In this document: positions 55,586 to 63,863 of the stretch, one piece after another
Layout of the letters: each line of letters opens with the position of its first letter
Numbering within the stretch: position 1 is the first letter of the stretch
Assembly: GCA_022841825.1 (NCBI GenBank)
Contig: JALHQT010000007.1
Location: 222,957 to 286,956, forward strand
Length of the DNA: 64,000 bases
Source of the DNA: Anaerolineae bacterium
GTDB lineage: Bacteria; Chloroflexota; Anaerolineae; Aggregatilineales; Phototrophicaceae
Reading direction: 5' to 3'
Position numbers and translations under genes: made by a program
Notes under the pieces: model-generated
What the model saw: the letters and a program-made list of their open reading frames with translations, nothing else
Told to the model about the DNA's origin: nothing
Databases searched by the model: none

Positions 55586-57004
55586 TCAGACTGCGAAGTC
55601 GCCCTCTGCCTGGCGGTAGTCGTTGCCATACATGCCGACATGGAAATCGAGCACCCGGCGGAGCATCCGGCTGAAGGCATCCGTTCCCAGCATGTCGGTG
55701 AGATGGGCGAGCTGGTGATCCCAATCGGCGTGGGTCTGATGGTAGATGCGACTCAGCGACGTCAGTCGCTCCCCAAACGCTGCCAGCGACCGATCCAGCG
55801 GGTTGATGTGCGGCAGGTTGTAAAGTGCGATATTGAACTCACCCGTCTCGACATCCTTGGCAACACGCACGAGCAGATCCCGGTAATCGAGATTGTCTTC
55901 AATCCGGCTGCGCAGGAACATGCGTATGTTGTTGACACGCATCTGCCGCGCATCGTGACGGAGCTGGCGAACCATGGCGCGCCGCTGCTCCTCGCTCTGT
56001 GTGACCAGCGGCGTGCCCAGGTCGTTCAGCAGCCGCACCATGACCGAGCACTGATGGAGCGCACGCGGCAGGTGACCGCTGAACACCGCATGTTGCAACT
56101 GATCCGGAATGTTGAGCAGGTGCGCGCTCATCTCGAAATAGTAGGCGAGCACCGGGATCAGCAGAATGGTATGTGCGCCGTGCCAGACAACCTGTGGCAG
56201 ATCCAGATTAGGATCGCGGAAGATGCGTTCGGCGCTGCGGTAGCGGCGATACAGGGTCTTTTGCAGCAGCGTGCCTGTGGTGTAATGGCACGTCCGCTGG
56301 ACGAGGTCTGCGGCGGTCTCGATGTTCATGATCAACAGCGGCAGCAGCGAATACTCAATTTCTTTGGGCGCGACATGAGGATGCTGGCGCAGAAAGGCAT
56401 CCGCGATCAGCCGATGCTTTTCCGGGCTGAGGGTCTGGAGCTGGGATGAAATACGCCGCGCAATCCCCTGCTCCCGTGCCAGGAGGTCGGCAGCGGGCGT
56501 CGTGGTTCCGCTCAGGCGCAGGCACATGGCGTGCGTAAACTCCCGGATCATGTGGGCGCGGAGATAGTGAGTGCGGTCGCCCTCCGGCGTATCGCTCAGA
56601 CCAAACTCAAGATTGTCCGAAACGACCTCAAAATTGAGATAGATGCACATTGGCGCGGCATACCGCGCGAAACTCGGGATGTGGGCATCGGGCAGCGATG
56701 CCGCCATCGTGCGCAGTGTGAAATCGACGATCTGCTTCAAGCCGGTCACACTGATCCAGGCATCATGATACGGGTTCTGCGGGTCTAGCCCCCAGAGATA
56801 ATATTCTCGGAAAGGACTGGGCGGCATATACTGGCGAACGGATTCTGCGAGAAACGGGACGACTTCGTTCAGCGCGAGCTGCAGTCGTGATGGGGCGGGC
56901 ATGGGGGCTTCTGAGGTAACGGCGACCGCTTCGCGAGTCTCGATTTCTGGAGCGTGGTCTGCTGCGACGTACGTCACAGGGCGATCAGTCTGCTCAAGAG
57001 ACAT
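55586..57004 (-). CDS. Unknown ~470-aa protein A2 of duplicated module
   Basis: 472 aa, paralogue of A1 with the same conserved blocks (YYLWGLDPQNPYHDAWI, NFEVVSDNLEFGLSD, LLIMNIETAADLV, VRLLNDLGTPLV, FNIALYNLPHINPL, GDFAV). The start at 57004 is preceded by GGGGAG. It ends 8 bp from the B1 stop, convergent with it. Function unknown. As for A1, a terpenoid-synthase-like fold is only a weak suggestion. Confidence 0.65.
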   Translation of the reverse strand: MSLEQTDRPVTYVAADHAPEIETREAVAVTSEAPMPAPSRLQLALNEVVPFLAESVRQYMPPSPFREYYLWGLDPQNPYHDAWISVTGLKQIVDFTLRTMAASLPDAHIPSFARYAAPMCIYLNFEVVSDNLEFGLSDTPEGDRTHYLRAHMIREFTHAMCLRLSGTTTPAADLLAREQGIARRISSQLQTLSPEKHRLIADAFLRQHPHVAPKEIEYSLLPLLIMNIETAADLVQRTCHYTTGTLLQKTLYRRYRSAERIFRDPNLDLPQVVWHGAHTILLIPVLAYYFEMSAHLLNIPDQLQHAVFSGHLPRALHQCSVMVRLLNDLGTPLVTQSEEQRRAMVRQLRHDARQMRVNNIRMFLRSRIEDNLDYRDLLVRVAKDVETGEFNIALYNLPHINPLDRSLAAFGERLTSLSRIYHQTHADWDHQLAHLTDMLGTDAFSRMLRRVLDFHVGMYGNDYRQAEGDFAV

Positions 57005-57093
57005 GGCACTCCCCATTCGCAATTGCTGCTAGGACAATTACGATCAAACTAACAATATGTGAAACTTGAGAATTTCCTAAAAGCCTATACTTG

Positions 57094-57121
57094 ACTATAG
57101 GCGGTCGAAGTGAAATGTCAA
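57094..57121 (-). promoter_or_regulatory. Promoter of A2 gene
   Basis: -35 TTGACA (57121-57116), 16-bp spacer, -10 TATAGT (57099-57094). Same layout as before A1. Confidence 0.8.
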
Positions 57122-57145
57122 TGGATCTGGAGAAAACCTGAATTC

Positions 57146-57170
57146 AACACTTAATGGAGTACTTGCATGA
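57146..57170. promoter_or_regulatory. 25-bp upstream block, copy 2
   Basis: Matches 54997-55021 at 20 of 25 positions with the same offset from the -35. Probably recognised by the same regulator. Confidence 0.65.
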
Positions 57171-57301
57171 GTTTCGGTAACACATCTTAATACAAAGGGC
57201 GTAAAATCCTGGGCATCTCTACACTTAAATCACGCATTTCATGTTGTAATGAGGGAGTGATTTATCATCTCGATCATCTTTAGTGTATCGGATAGCCTAC
57301 T

Positions 57302-57697
57302 ATGCCCATCCAAATGGAATACCTCGAGTCCGAACGCATCATCCATTACACAGCAACTGATCCCTGGACAATCGACCAGATGGATCAATACACCAAGCGG
57401 GCGCGCGAGATCTACGACAATGCGTCAGCACCGGTCTATACCGTCGTCGATGTCAGCCAGGCGAAGTCGCTGCCGCAGGGTGCCATGCGCGGGCGTGCGA
57501 ACCCCGAATTCACGCACCCCAAGGCAGGCGCGCTGGTCATCGTGGGCGCAAGCGTGCTGGTGCGCACCATCACGGGTGTCGTCGCCAAGCTCGCCAACAT
57601 GAACCGCGTACACTTTTTCGAGAACCGTGATGAGGCATGGACCTTTGTCCGCGCCAAAATTGACGAAGACAAGCGCGAGACCAGCCCCTCGCGCTAA
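57302..57697 (+). CDS. STAS/SpoIIAA-like protein B2
   Basis: 131 aa, paralogue of B1 (PQGAMRGRANPEF, LVRTITGVVAKLA). Divergent from A2, with the same promoter layout behind. It overlaps the end of the response regulator gene by 4 bp, convergent. Probably a partner-switch or binding protein of the module. Confidence 0.68.
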   Translation: MPIQMEYLESERIIHYTATDPWTIDQMDQYTKRAREIYDNASAPVYTVVDVSQAKSLPQGAMRGRANPEFTHPKAGALVIVGASVLVRTITGVVAKLANMNRVHFFENRDEAWTFVRAKIDEDKRETSPSR

Positions 57698-58431
57698 TCC
57701 TCGTTCGCGCGCGGGCGCGTCAGACGGACGAATGCCCGCTCCTGGGGGGACATATCGACTGGATAATCCCCCTCGTCGGCGGATTCCAGGATGCGATAGC
57801 CCTCTTTGATATAGCTGCGGATGGTGTGCAGACTGATGCTCATCTCGTCCGCCGCCAGCACCGCTGGCATCCCCTTGATCACGCACAACTCAATCGCCTG
57901 ACGCACCCGCCCGGTCAACTGTGGGTAGTCGTAGGGTCTTGGCAGTTCGTAGGCATGGCGCACGCGCGTGTGCATGTGCTCATCGACCGCCGCCATGCGC
58001 GCGATGCCATTGGTGACGAGGAAGTCGTGCATCCGTGCGTAGACAATCGCCCAGGCGATCTGTCCGCGCACTTCGCCCTTCAGGACATAAGCGCGCGCGC
58101 CGCCGTCGGCGGCGGCGTGGATGAGCGGGACGTCGGCAAACTGGGCGAGGCAGACGACGGTCACATCCTCGATCCTGTCGCGCAGCCGCTCAATCGTCGC
58201 TTGCAGGGGCTGTGCCCCGCCCAGGTGATCGGCGTCGAGGACGACGACATCCGGCAGTTCTGCCAGCGGCGTTCGGCTGAGGTACGTCCACATGGCGCTC
58301 TCGCTTTCCGCCAGATAGGTGACGCGCGTCCGCCGATCCCAGGCGAGATAGCCGTTGATGGCTTGCAGGGCGAAGTAATCGGTATCGAGCAGCAGGACTT
58401 TCAGGTTGAGGTTTGCGAATTGTTCGGTCAT
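57694..58431 (-). CDS. Response regulator with HTH output
   Basis: 245 aa. Degenerate receiver: Asp66 in VVVLDADH and Lys118 (AYVLKGE) are kept, while the Thr/Ser position is Ala96. The C-terminal ~70 residues carry a helix-turn-helix of LuxR-like type (DEMSISLHTIRSYIKEGY). Located next to the duplicated A/B modules, so it may bind the 25-bp blocks upstream of A1 and A2 (inference). Confidence 0.75.
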   Translation of the reverse strand: MTEQFANLNLKVLLLDTDYFALQAINGYLAWDRRTRVTYLAESESAMWTYLSRTPLAELPDVVVLDADHLGGAQPLQATIERLRDRIEDVTVVCLAQFADVPLIHAAADGGARAYVLKGEVRGQIAWAIVYARMHDFLVTNGIARMAAVDEHMHTRVRHAYELPRPYDYPQLTGRVRQAIELCVIKGMPAVLAADEMSISLHTIRSYIKEGYRILESADEGDYPVDMSPQERAFVRLTRPRANED

Positions 58432-58522
58432 AGGTTGCCATCAGCCCCCTGATGCAGGCGCACGAGGGGGAGTATACGCAGCGATGGCGAATCGAGCCAG
58501 TCGAGACGCGGCTGATCCCGCC

Positions 58523-58590
58523 CTAGCGGACCGCCGTCGTCGCCTGCGGCGCGAGTTCGACGAGGTACGAGCCAGAATCCAGAAACTCAC
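58523..58590 (-). pseudogene. Remnant of a gene 3' end, similar to that of the glycosidase at 61702
   Basis: On the minus strand the frame reads SGSYLVELAPQATTAVR and stops. The glycosidase at 61702-63684 ends WSLNTELTPQATTAVR. At the DNA level 30 of 36 bases match, including 17 in a row. This fragment lies directly after the LuxR-type gene stop, so the rest of the original gene appears lost. Confidence 0.6.
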
Positions 58591-61071
58591 TTAGTGAAGC
58601 AATGCTGCTATCGTATCGCCGAGATTCAACGATTCGGCTCGCCGACGCCCCTCCTTGAGCACATCAGCGCTACAGGCAACCAGCAATTGCCCAGCGCGAT
58701 CACGGCTCTCGTGTTGAATGCCCGGCTGATTCTGAGCCAACATCAACAGCGTGACTCCCTCGACTGTTTGTCCAGTTTTCAGACACAGTTCGCCAAAACC
58801 GATCAACACCTCTGCAATCAGCGGTGTGTAATGGATATCAGACGCGATCTTCATCGCCTGTCGGAAACGCTCGTGTGCTCCCGTCATATCGCCCAGCCCG
58901 CAGGCGACCATCCCCAACCCGTTGAGTGCCGCTCCCAGTCCACCCTGATCCCCCAGATCCAGATACAGGTGATGGCTCTGCCCAAAGTGGCGGTGTGCGT
59001 GGCGATAATCGCCCTGCAAGCAGTCCACCATGCCGAGCTGGTTGAGCGCCAGCGCCATTCCTTCGCGGTCGTCGTAGGCACTGCGCACGGCGTAACTCGC
59101 CTCGTAGTGCTGGCGAGCCCCATCATAATCGCCCAGGGCACGAGCGATAGTGCCGAGCTGATTGTGAAGATAGGCGATGAACCAGTTCTCGTGATGCGCT
59201 CGCAGAAAGGCAATCGCCTCAGTGGCGTGTTGGCGCGCAAGCAGAAAATCGCCCTGTGCCAGTGCAGATGCCGTCAGCACATACAGTGCCTGAATCCGAT
59301 TCCAGCGGTCCCCCCAGGCATCGCAGCGCGCCAGAGCCAGCTTGCCGATGCGTGTGGCATCGGCATAATTCCCTTGAATGAGTGCAATCGTGCCAAAGCC
59401 GTGAATCGGGTCTGTCGCAAGCCCTGGGCGCGGCGCGCGTCCGAGCATTTCGTAGAGGTCGTAACTTTGCCTGAACACCGCTGCTGCTGTCTCGATGTCA
59501 CCAGAGCGGGTGCAAGTCCACCCCTGAAAGCACAACAATTCTGCCCGCGCGACCCCGGCGATTTCGCGCGGCTGTTCAGCCAGCCGCGCTGCCGCTTCCC
59601 GAAAGGTATCATGCGCTTCAAGATAGCGACTTGCAAAGCGGAAATACTGATACAGCGGATACAAACTCTTCAGGATGTAATCGATCTTGATCTCAGCCAC
59701 CGCCCAGTGCCAAGCCGCACGGATGTTATCGATTTCAACCCCAATCTCATGACACACTTCGCGCTGGCGCACGCCATTCGTATCATCGCGCCGTTGATCG
59801 AGAAAATCGGCGAAGTATGCGGCGTGCGCGTCACGCGCCTCAAACTCCGTCTTAGAACTCGCCAGTCCGTCGGCAGCATACTGGCGCAACAATTCGTGAA
59901 TGTGGAAGCGACCGGACTCGTCACGTTGCAGCAGCGATTGTTCCACCAACGCGAGCAGGGCAAATAGGGATGCGCCTGTCACCTGTTGAGCAGCCCGCAC
60001 GTCGAACCCGCCTCGAAAGACCGACAGTCTTTGAAAAATGGCTTGCGCTTCGGCGGTGAGCAATGAGCAGTGATGGTCGAAGATGGCGCGCAGGCTTCGG
60101 TGCCGAGTCGGTATGTCCTGATGGCGCGTGGCAAGAAAGTCGATACTGCCTTGGATGCGGTCGGCAATCTCGCTGCAATCCAGCAGTTTGAGCCATGTTG
60201 TAGCCAATTCAATGCCCAGCGGCATCCCTTCGACAAGCTGACAGACGCGAACAATGTCCACCATGGACTTCTCTGGGATAAAATCCGGGTGGCTTTGCTG
60301 CGCGCGGCTGATAAACAGAGCAACAGCAGAGTATGCCTCTGGGTTCTCTGTTTTTTCGTCTTCAGGCGAGCGCAAGCCCCCCACTGAGAACAGCCATTCG
60401 CAGTGCAGATTGAGCAGGACGCGCGATGTGACCACAATTTTCACCTGCGGCGCTGCATCCAGGATTTCGGTCAGCAGAGCGCACCCGTCGAGCAAATGTT
60501 CGAAGTTATCCAGCACCAGCAGGAAGCGCTTGTTTGCCAGAAAATCAAGTAACTCAGTTTTTGGCTCCGGTCGTCCGGACAGCCTCAGCCCGACGGCATC
60601 GGCGATGGTCGGAACAAGCGCATGAGTCGATGGGGTTGTTTGGAGCGCACCGAAGTACACGCCATCGAATACCTGAATGTGGCGGTAAGCCGCCTCCAGC
60701 GCCAACCGAGTCTTGCCGATTCCGCCGGGACCAAAAAGAGTCAACAGCCGGCAGCCTGAATCGGCAAGTCGCCGTTCGATTGCATCCAGTTCATCCTCTC
60801 GTCCTATAAAACTTGTGGTTGCTTTGGGCAAGCGAGGCGTTACGGCAGTCGCAGGCACGATGCTGAGCAGTTCAAGTTCTCTCGCACGAATGATCGCCTG
60901 GGTGCGGCTGCGCACATTCAGCTTGCTGTAAATATGCTTGTTGTGCCATTTGACTGTGCCCAGTGTGAGGAAAAGCCGGTCGGCAATGTCCTGATTGGAT
61001 AGCCCCGCGGCGATGAAGCCCAGGATCTCCTGTTCACGCTCGGTTAATGCGTCAGGCAGTTCACCGTCCAT
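58591..61071 (-). CDS. LuxR-type regulator with NB-ARC ATPase and TPRs (N-terminal HTH)
   Basis: 826 aa. HTH at residues 9-65 (LTEREQEIL, GLSNQDIA, GTVKWHNKHI), an AAA/NB-ARC P-loop GPGGIGKT at 114-121, Walker B FLLVLDNFEHL near 185, GMPLGIELA near 285, and a long TPR region to the end. It differs from MalT-like LALs in having the HTH at the N-terminus. Such STAND regulators are switched by ligand binding to the TPRs. Neighbours on the plus strand: YdhR-like gene. A gene 3' remnant lies after its stop. Confidence 0.85.
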   Translation of the reverse strand: MDGELPDALTEREQEILGFIAAGLSNQDIADRLFLTLGTVKWHNKHIYSKLNVRSRTQAIIRARELELLSIVPATAVTPRLPKATTSFIGREDELDAIERRLADSGCRLLTLFGPGGIGKTRLALEAAYRHIQVFDGVYFGALQTTPSTHALVPTIADAVGLRLSGRPEPKTELLDFLANKRFLLVLDNFEHLLDGCALLTEILDAAPQVKIVVTSRVLLNLHCEWLFSVGGLRSPEDEKTENPEAYSAVALFISRAQQSHPDFIPEKSMVDIVRVCQLVEGMPLGIELATTWLKLLDCSEIADRIQGSIDFLATRHQDIPTRHRSLRAIFDHHCSLLTAEAQAIFQRLSVFRGGFDVRAAQQVTGASLFALLALVEQSLLQRDESGRFHIHELLRQYAADGLASSKTEFEARDAHAAYFADFLDQRRDDTNGVRQREVCHEIGVEIDNIRAAWHWAVAEIKIDYILKSLYPLYQYFRFASRYLEAHDTFREAAARLAEQPREIAGVARAELLCFQGWTCTRSGDIETAAAVFRQSYDLYEMLGRAPRPGLATDPIHGFGTIALIQGNYADATRIGKLALARCDAWGDRWNRIQALYVLTASALAQGDFLLARQHATEAIAFLRAHHENWFIAYLHNQLGTIARALGDYDGARQHYEASYAVRSAYDDREGMALALNQLGMVDCLQGDYRHAHRHFGQSHHLYLDLGDQGGLGAALNGLGMVACGLGDMTGAHERFRQAMKIASDIHYTPLIAEVLIGFGELCLKTGQTVEGVTLLMLAQNQPGIQHESRDRAGQLLVACSADVLKEGRRRAESLNLGDTIAALLH

Positions 61072-61257
61072 TCTAGGCTGTCTCAGACAATCCTTATGCC
61101 CAGGCGTGGCATGTCACTCTCATCACGACAAATGAGCAAGCCCTCACGCGATGCCTTACTTTAGTGAGGCGACAATGCCGCCACTTTATCGATACTATGC
61201 CTCATAACGACGACAAACTCAATGCGTCGATCACTTCTACTATGCGGAGACAAGATC

Positions 61258-61581
61258 ATGGGAAAAACAGTGGTTCAGATCAACTATCGTTTCGGAATGA
61301 CACTTGAAGAATGTAGTGCGACGTTTAAACCCCTGGCGGAGCCGATTGCGGCGGTCGAGGGACTGTTGTGGAAGGTCTGGCTGATGGATGCAGAGCATCG
61401 AGAAGGGGGCGGCATCTACCTGTTCGACAGTCCAGAGTCAGCGCAGGCGTACCTGACAGGACCCATCATTACCGGCTTGGGTCAGAACCCCCAGTTCAGT
61501 GATCTTTCGGTCAAGGTCTCCGGCATCGACAGCGATTTATCGATGATTACACGTGGACCAATCGATCGCGTGTCGGTTTAA
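61258..61581 (+). CDS. YdhR-like monooxygenase-family protein
   Basis: 107 aa, one dimeric alpha/beta barrel (ABM-like) domain, with the YdhR pattern VVQINYRF near the start and WKVWLMD in the middle, then GGIYLFDSPESAQAYL. Family members are putative monooxygenases with unknown substrate. Start at ATG 61258; the upstream frame to 61222 is not conserved. Divergent from the LuxR-type gene, which may control it. Confidence 0.75.
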   Translation: MGKTVVQINYRFGMTLEECSATFKPLAEPIAAVEGLLWKVWLMDAEHREGGGIYLFDSPESAQAYLTGPIITGLGQNPQFSDLSVKVSGIDSDLSMITRGPIDRVSV

Positions 61582-61701
61582 GCGAAAGGCGTCAGCCGTT
61601 CACAAGGTGTCTGCCTGCACCTGGCATGACACCAGAGAGAAACGGGGAGGTGCCGATGAGACCAGCAAGGGATGGCTTCGTTGCGCACACTTCTACTCTG
61701 T

Positions 61702-63684
61702 CTACCGCACCGCCGTCGTCGCCTGGGGCGTCAGCTCGGTGTTGAGCGACCAGTTCCCCGCCGCGTCGCGCGCCCAGGCGGCAAAGCTGTACGTGCTGCC
61801 GGGCGTGCCCGCATACTCTCCCTCGGTCGCGTCGGTCTCCAGCCAGGGCTGCCACTCCCCGCCATCCACCTGCACCCAGACCAGGTAGCCGACCACGCCG
61901 CGATCATCTTCGCCTGTCCAGCTTACGACGAAGGTCGCCGGGCTGATGATCGGTAGTGGCAGCACGCGCGCGGTCGGCGGCGTGGTATCCGGCAGCGCGG
62001 GGTCGGCGGTCGGGCGCAGGTCGGGCGTGGGCAGCACAACACCGGTCGCCAGCGGCAGCGCGGGCGCAAGCACGGAGCCGTACTGCGCGGCGACGGGCGC
62101 GGGCGTGGCGGCGACCGCCGTCGTGATGATCTCGCCGCTCGCGCTCTCCAGCGCAATCGTCAGCCCATCGACGCTCACTCGCGCCGGATCGACCTGGAGC
62201 GACAGGATGAACGGATTGCCGCCGAACGCCTGCTCGTCACCGGGGCGCGAGGGCGGCGTGCCCACCTGGAAGTACTGCCCGTTGGGGAAGAGCGTGTAGT
62301 CGTTGTTCTGCACATCGTAGAGCAGCGCCTGCGCGCCGCTGGCGGGGATATCGAGCGTGAGTGCGCCCGTCGTGCGGTTCCACAGCACGTAGATGCGCCC
62401 GCCGATGCCGCGCTGCTCGAAGGCGATCACCGACGCCTGCCCGCCCAGGTCGAGCACTGTCCCATTCTCGAACGGCGCAGTCCCGAAGACACGCGCCAGG
62501 GTATTGAGCGCCGCCGCCGCCGGGCGCGCGCTGCCGCGCTGCGGATGCTGTGTGAAGCAGCCTTCCGCGCCAGTGTTGCGGAACAAGCCATAGGCATCGC
62601 CCGCCTGCCCGCTGTTGGGCGCGAAGTCGGTGCCGCCGGGCTGGTTGCCGCAGTCGTCATACAACTGGTGGATGAAGACAACCTCCGCGCCCGCTGCCCA
62701 GGCGTAGGCGGTCGATTGGATGACGTATGCCGCCTGCTGCGCCATCGTCCCGCGATACAGGCGCGCTGACGGGTCGTCCGCCGCGAAGGTCGGTCCCGGA
62801 TAGTCATCCCAGACCGGGACGCCGCTCTCATTCAGCCAGACCGGGCGATCCAAGCCATACTTCGCCATCGTCGTCTTCGCCCGCCGGACGACATAGCCGC
62901 TGCGCGGGGCGCTGCTGTAGGAGTGGACGGCGGCGATGTCGAAGTACCAGTTGTTGGCGTCGCGCGCGGGGTCGCGGGCGATGACTGCCAGCGTCCGGTC
63001 GAGCCAGTCGCTCTGCTCCGGGTTGATGTACGCCAGCCCGCCGAACATCACACGCGCTGCCGGGTCGGCGGCGTGCGCGGCGAGATAGACGACTTTGAGC
63101 AGGCGTGCGTACTGCTCGACCGTGCCCGTCCAGAACAGCGCCAGATCCGGTTCGTTCCACGCCTCCCAGACGCGCACGCCCTGCTCCGGCTGCCAGCCGA
63201 GCGCCCGCGCCAGGTCGCCGCCCGGCTTGTAACGCGCGACCGCCTGGAAGACGAACGCGGCGAACGGGTTGTTGGGATTAGGGGCTTTGCCAGGCGCGAG
63301 CGTATCGCTGCCATCGGCGAAGACGGGCTGATCGAGACCGCGCGGCGCTGCGCCATCACGATGGAAGTCCGGGATGCCGAGCAGGATGACGTTCGACTGC
63401 AAGCCGTACTGCACATCACCCGCCAGCACGCGGTCATACGCCGTCCAATCGAACTGGGCGGGCGCGCGCTCGATCCACTGCCAGTACATCGGGAAGCGGT
63501 TCCAGCCCGCGCCGAGCAGCAGCGCCTGACGATAGCGCGTCTCGCCGGCGGCGTGGTCGGCGGATGAGATGAAGGTGATGCCGAGGCGGTTGAGGCGCAG
63601 ATAGCCATCGCCCGGTTGTGCCTGTGCCGATGCGCCGCCGAGGAGGATGAGGAGGAGTACGAAGATGAGGCGGCTGTAGGTCAT
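61702..63684 (-). CDS. Secreted clan-A glycoside hydrolase-like protein with C-terminal Fn3-like domain
   Basis: 660 aa, signal peptide of ~22 residues. TIM-barrel glycosidase pattern with acid/base Glu178 in WEAWNEPD and nucleophile Glu286 in WLNESG, as in GH5/GH39-like families. A beta-sandwich region, a Pro-rich linker and an Fn3-like domain (SPATFVVSWTGEDDRGVVGY) follow. It probably degrades an external polysaccharide; the exact GH family needs a profile search. Its last ~12 codons reappear as a remnant at 58523-58557. Confidence 0.78.
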   Translation of the reverse strand: MTYSRLIFVLLLILLGGASAQAQPGDGYLRLNRLGITFISSADHAAGETRYRQALLLGAGWNRFPMYWQWIERAPAQFDWTAYDRVLAGDVQYGLQSNVILLGIPDFHRDGAAPRGLDQPVFADGSDTLAPGKAPNPNNPFAAFVFQAVARYKPGGDLARALGWQPEQGVRVWEAWNEPDLALFWTGTVEQYARLLKVVYLAAHAADPAARVMFGGLAYINPEQSDWLDRTLAVIARDPARDANNWYFDIAAVHSYSSAPRSGYVVRRAKTTMAKYGLDRPVWLNESGVPVWDDYPGPTFAADDPSARLYRGTMAQQAAYVIQSTAYAWAAGAEVVFIHQLYDDCGNQPGGTDFAPNSGQAGDAYGLFRNTGAEGCFTQHPQRGSARPAAAALNTLARVFGTAPFENGTVLDLGGQASVIAFEQRGIGGRIYVLWNRTTGALTLDIPASGAQALLYDVQNNDYTLFPNGQYFQVGTPPSRPGDEQAFGGNPFILSLQVDPARVSVDGLTIALESASGEIITTAVAATPAPVAAQYGSVLAPALPLATGVVLPTPDLRPTADPALPDTTPPTARVLPLPIISPATFVVSWTGEDDRGVVGYLVWVQVDGGEWQPWLETDATEGEYAGTPGSTYSFAAWARDAAGNWSLNTELTPQATTAVR

Positions 63685-63742
63685 GGGCTGTCGTTGATCT
63701 GCTGATGATAACGATGGTAAACCATAAAATCAGCGCAGGGGA

Positions 63743-63838
63743 CACCCGGCTTCAGCCGGGTGGGGAATGCGCTTTACCTCCTTAACTCAAATGTGCTAAA
63801 ATACGAAATGCCAGTCACGGAGTTAGCGCTCCTACTGG
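63743..63838. repeat. Left-end palindromes of an IS200/IS605-type element
   Basis: Hairpin 1: CACCCGGCT/AGCCGGGTG (63743-63762). Hairpin 2: CCAGT (63811-63815) with ACTGG (63834-63838), and inner GGAG/CTCC. Subterminal hairpins like these mark the ends recognised by TnpA in this IS type. The tnpB gene follows. Confidence 0.65.
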
Positions 63839-63863
63839 CTCTACGACTGTTTGGAGTCGCAGC

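Noticed and set aside
53445-57004. Terpenoid synthase assignment for proteins A1 and A2
   Set aside because: LLNDLGT is suggestive but the Asp-rich motif and the third NSE residue are not convincing.
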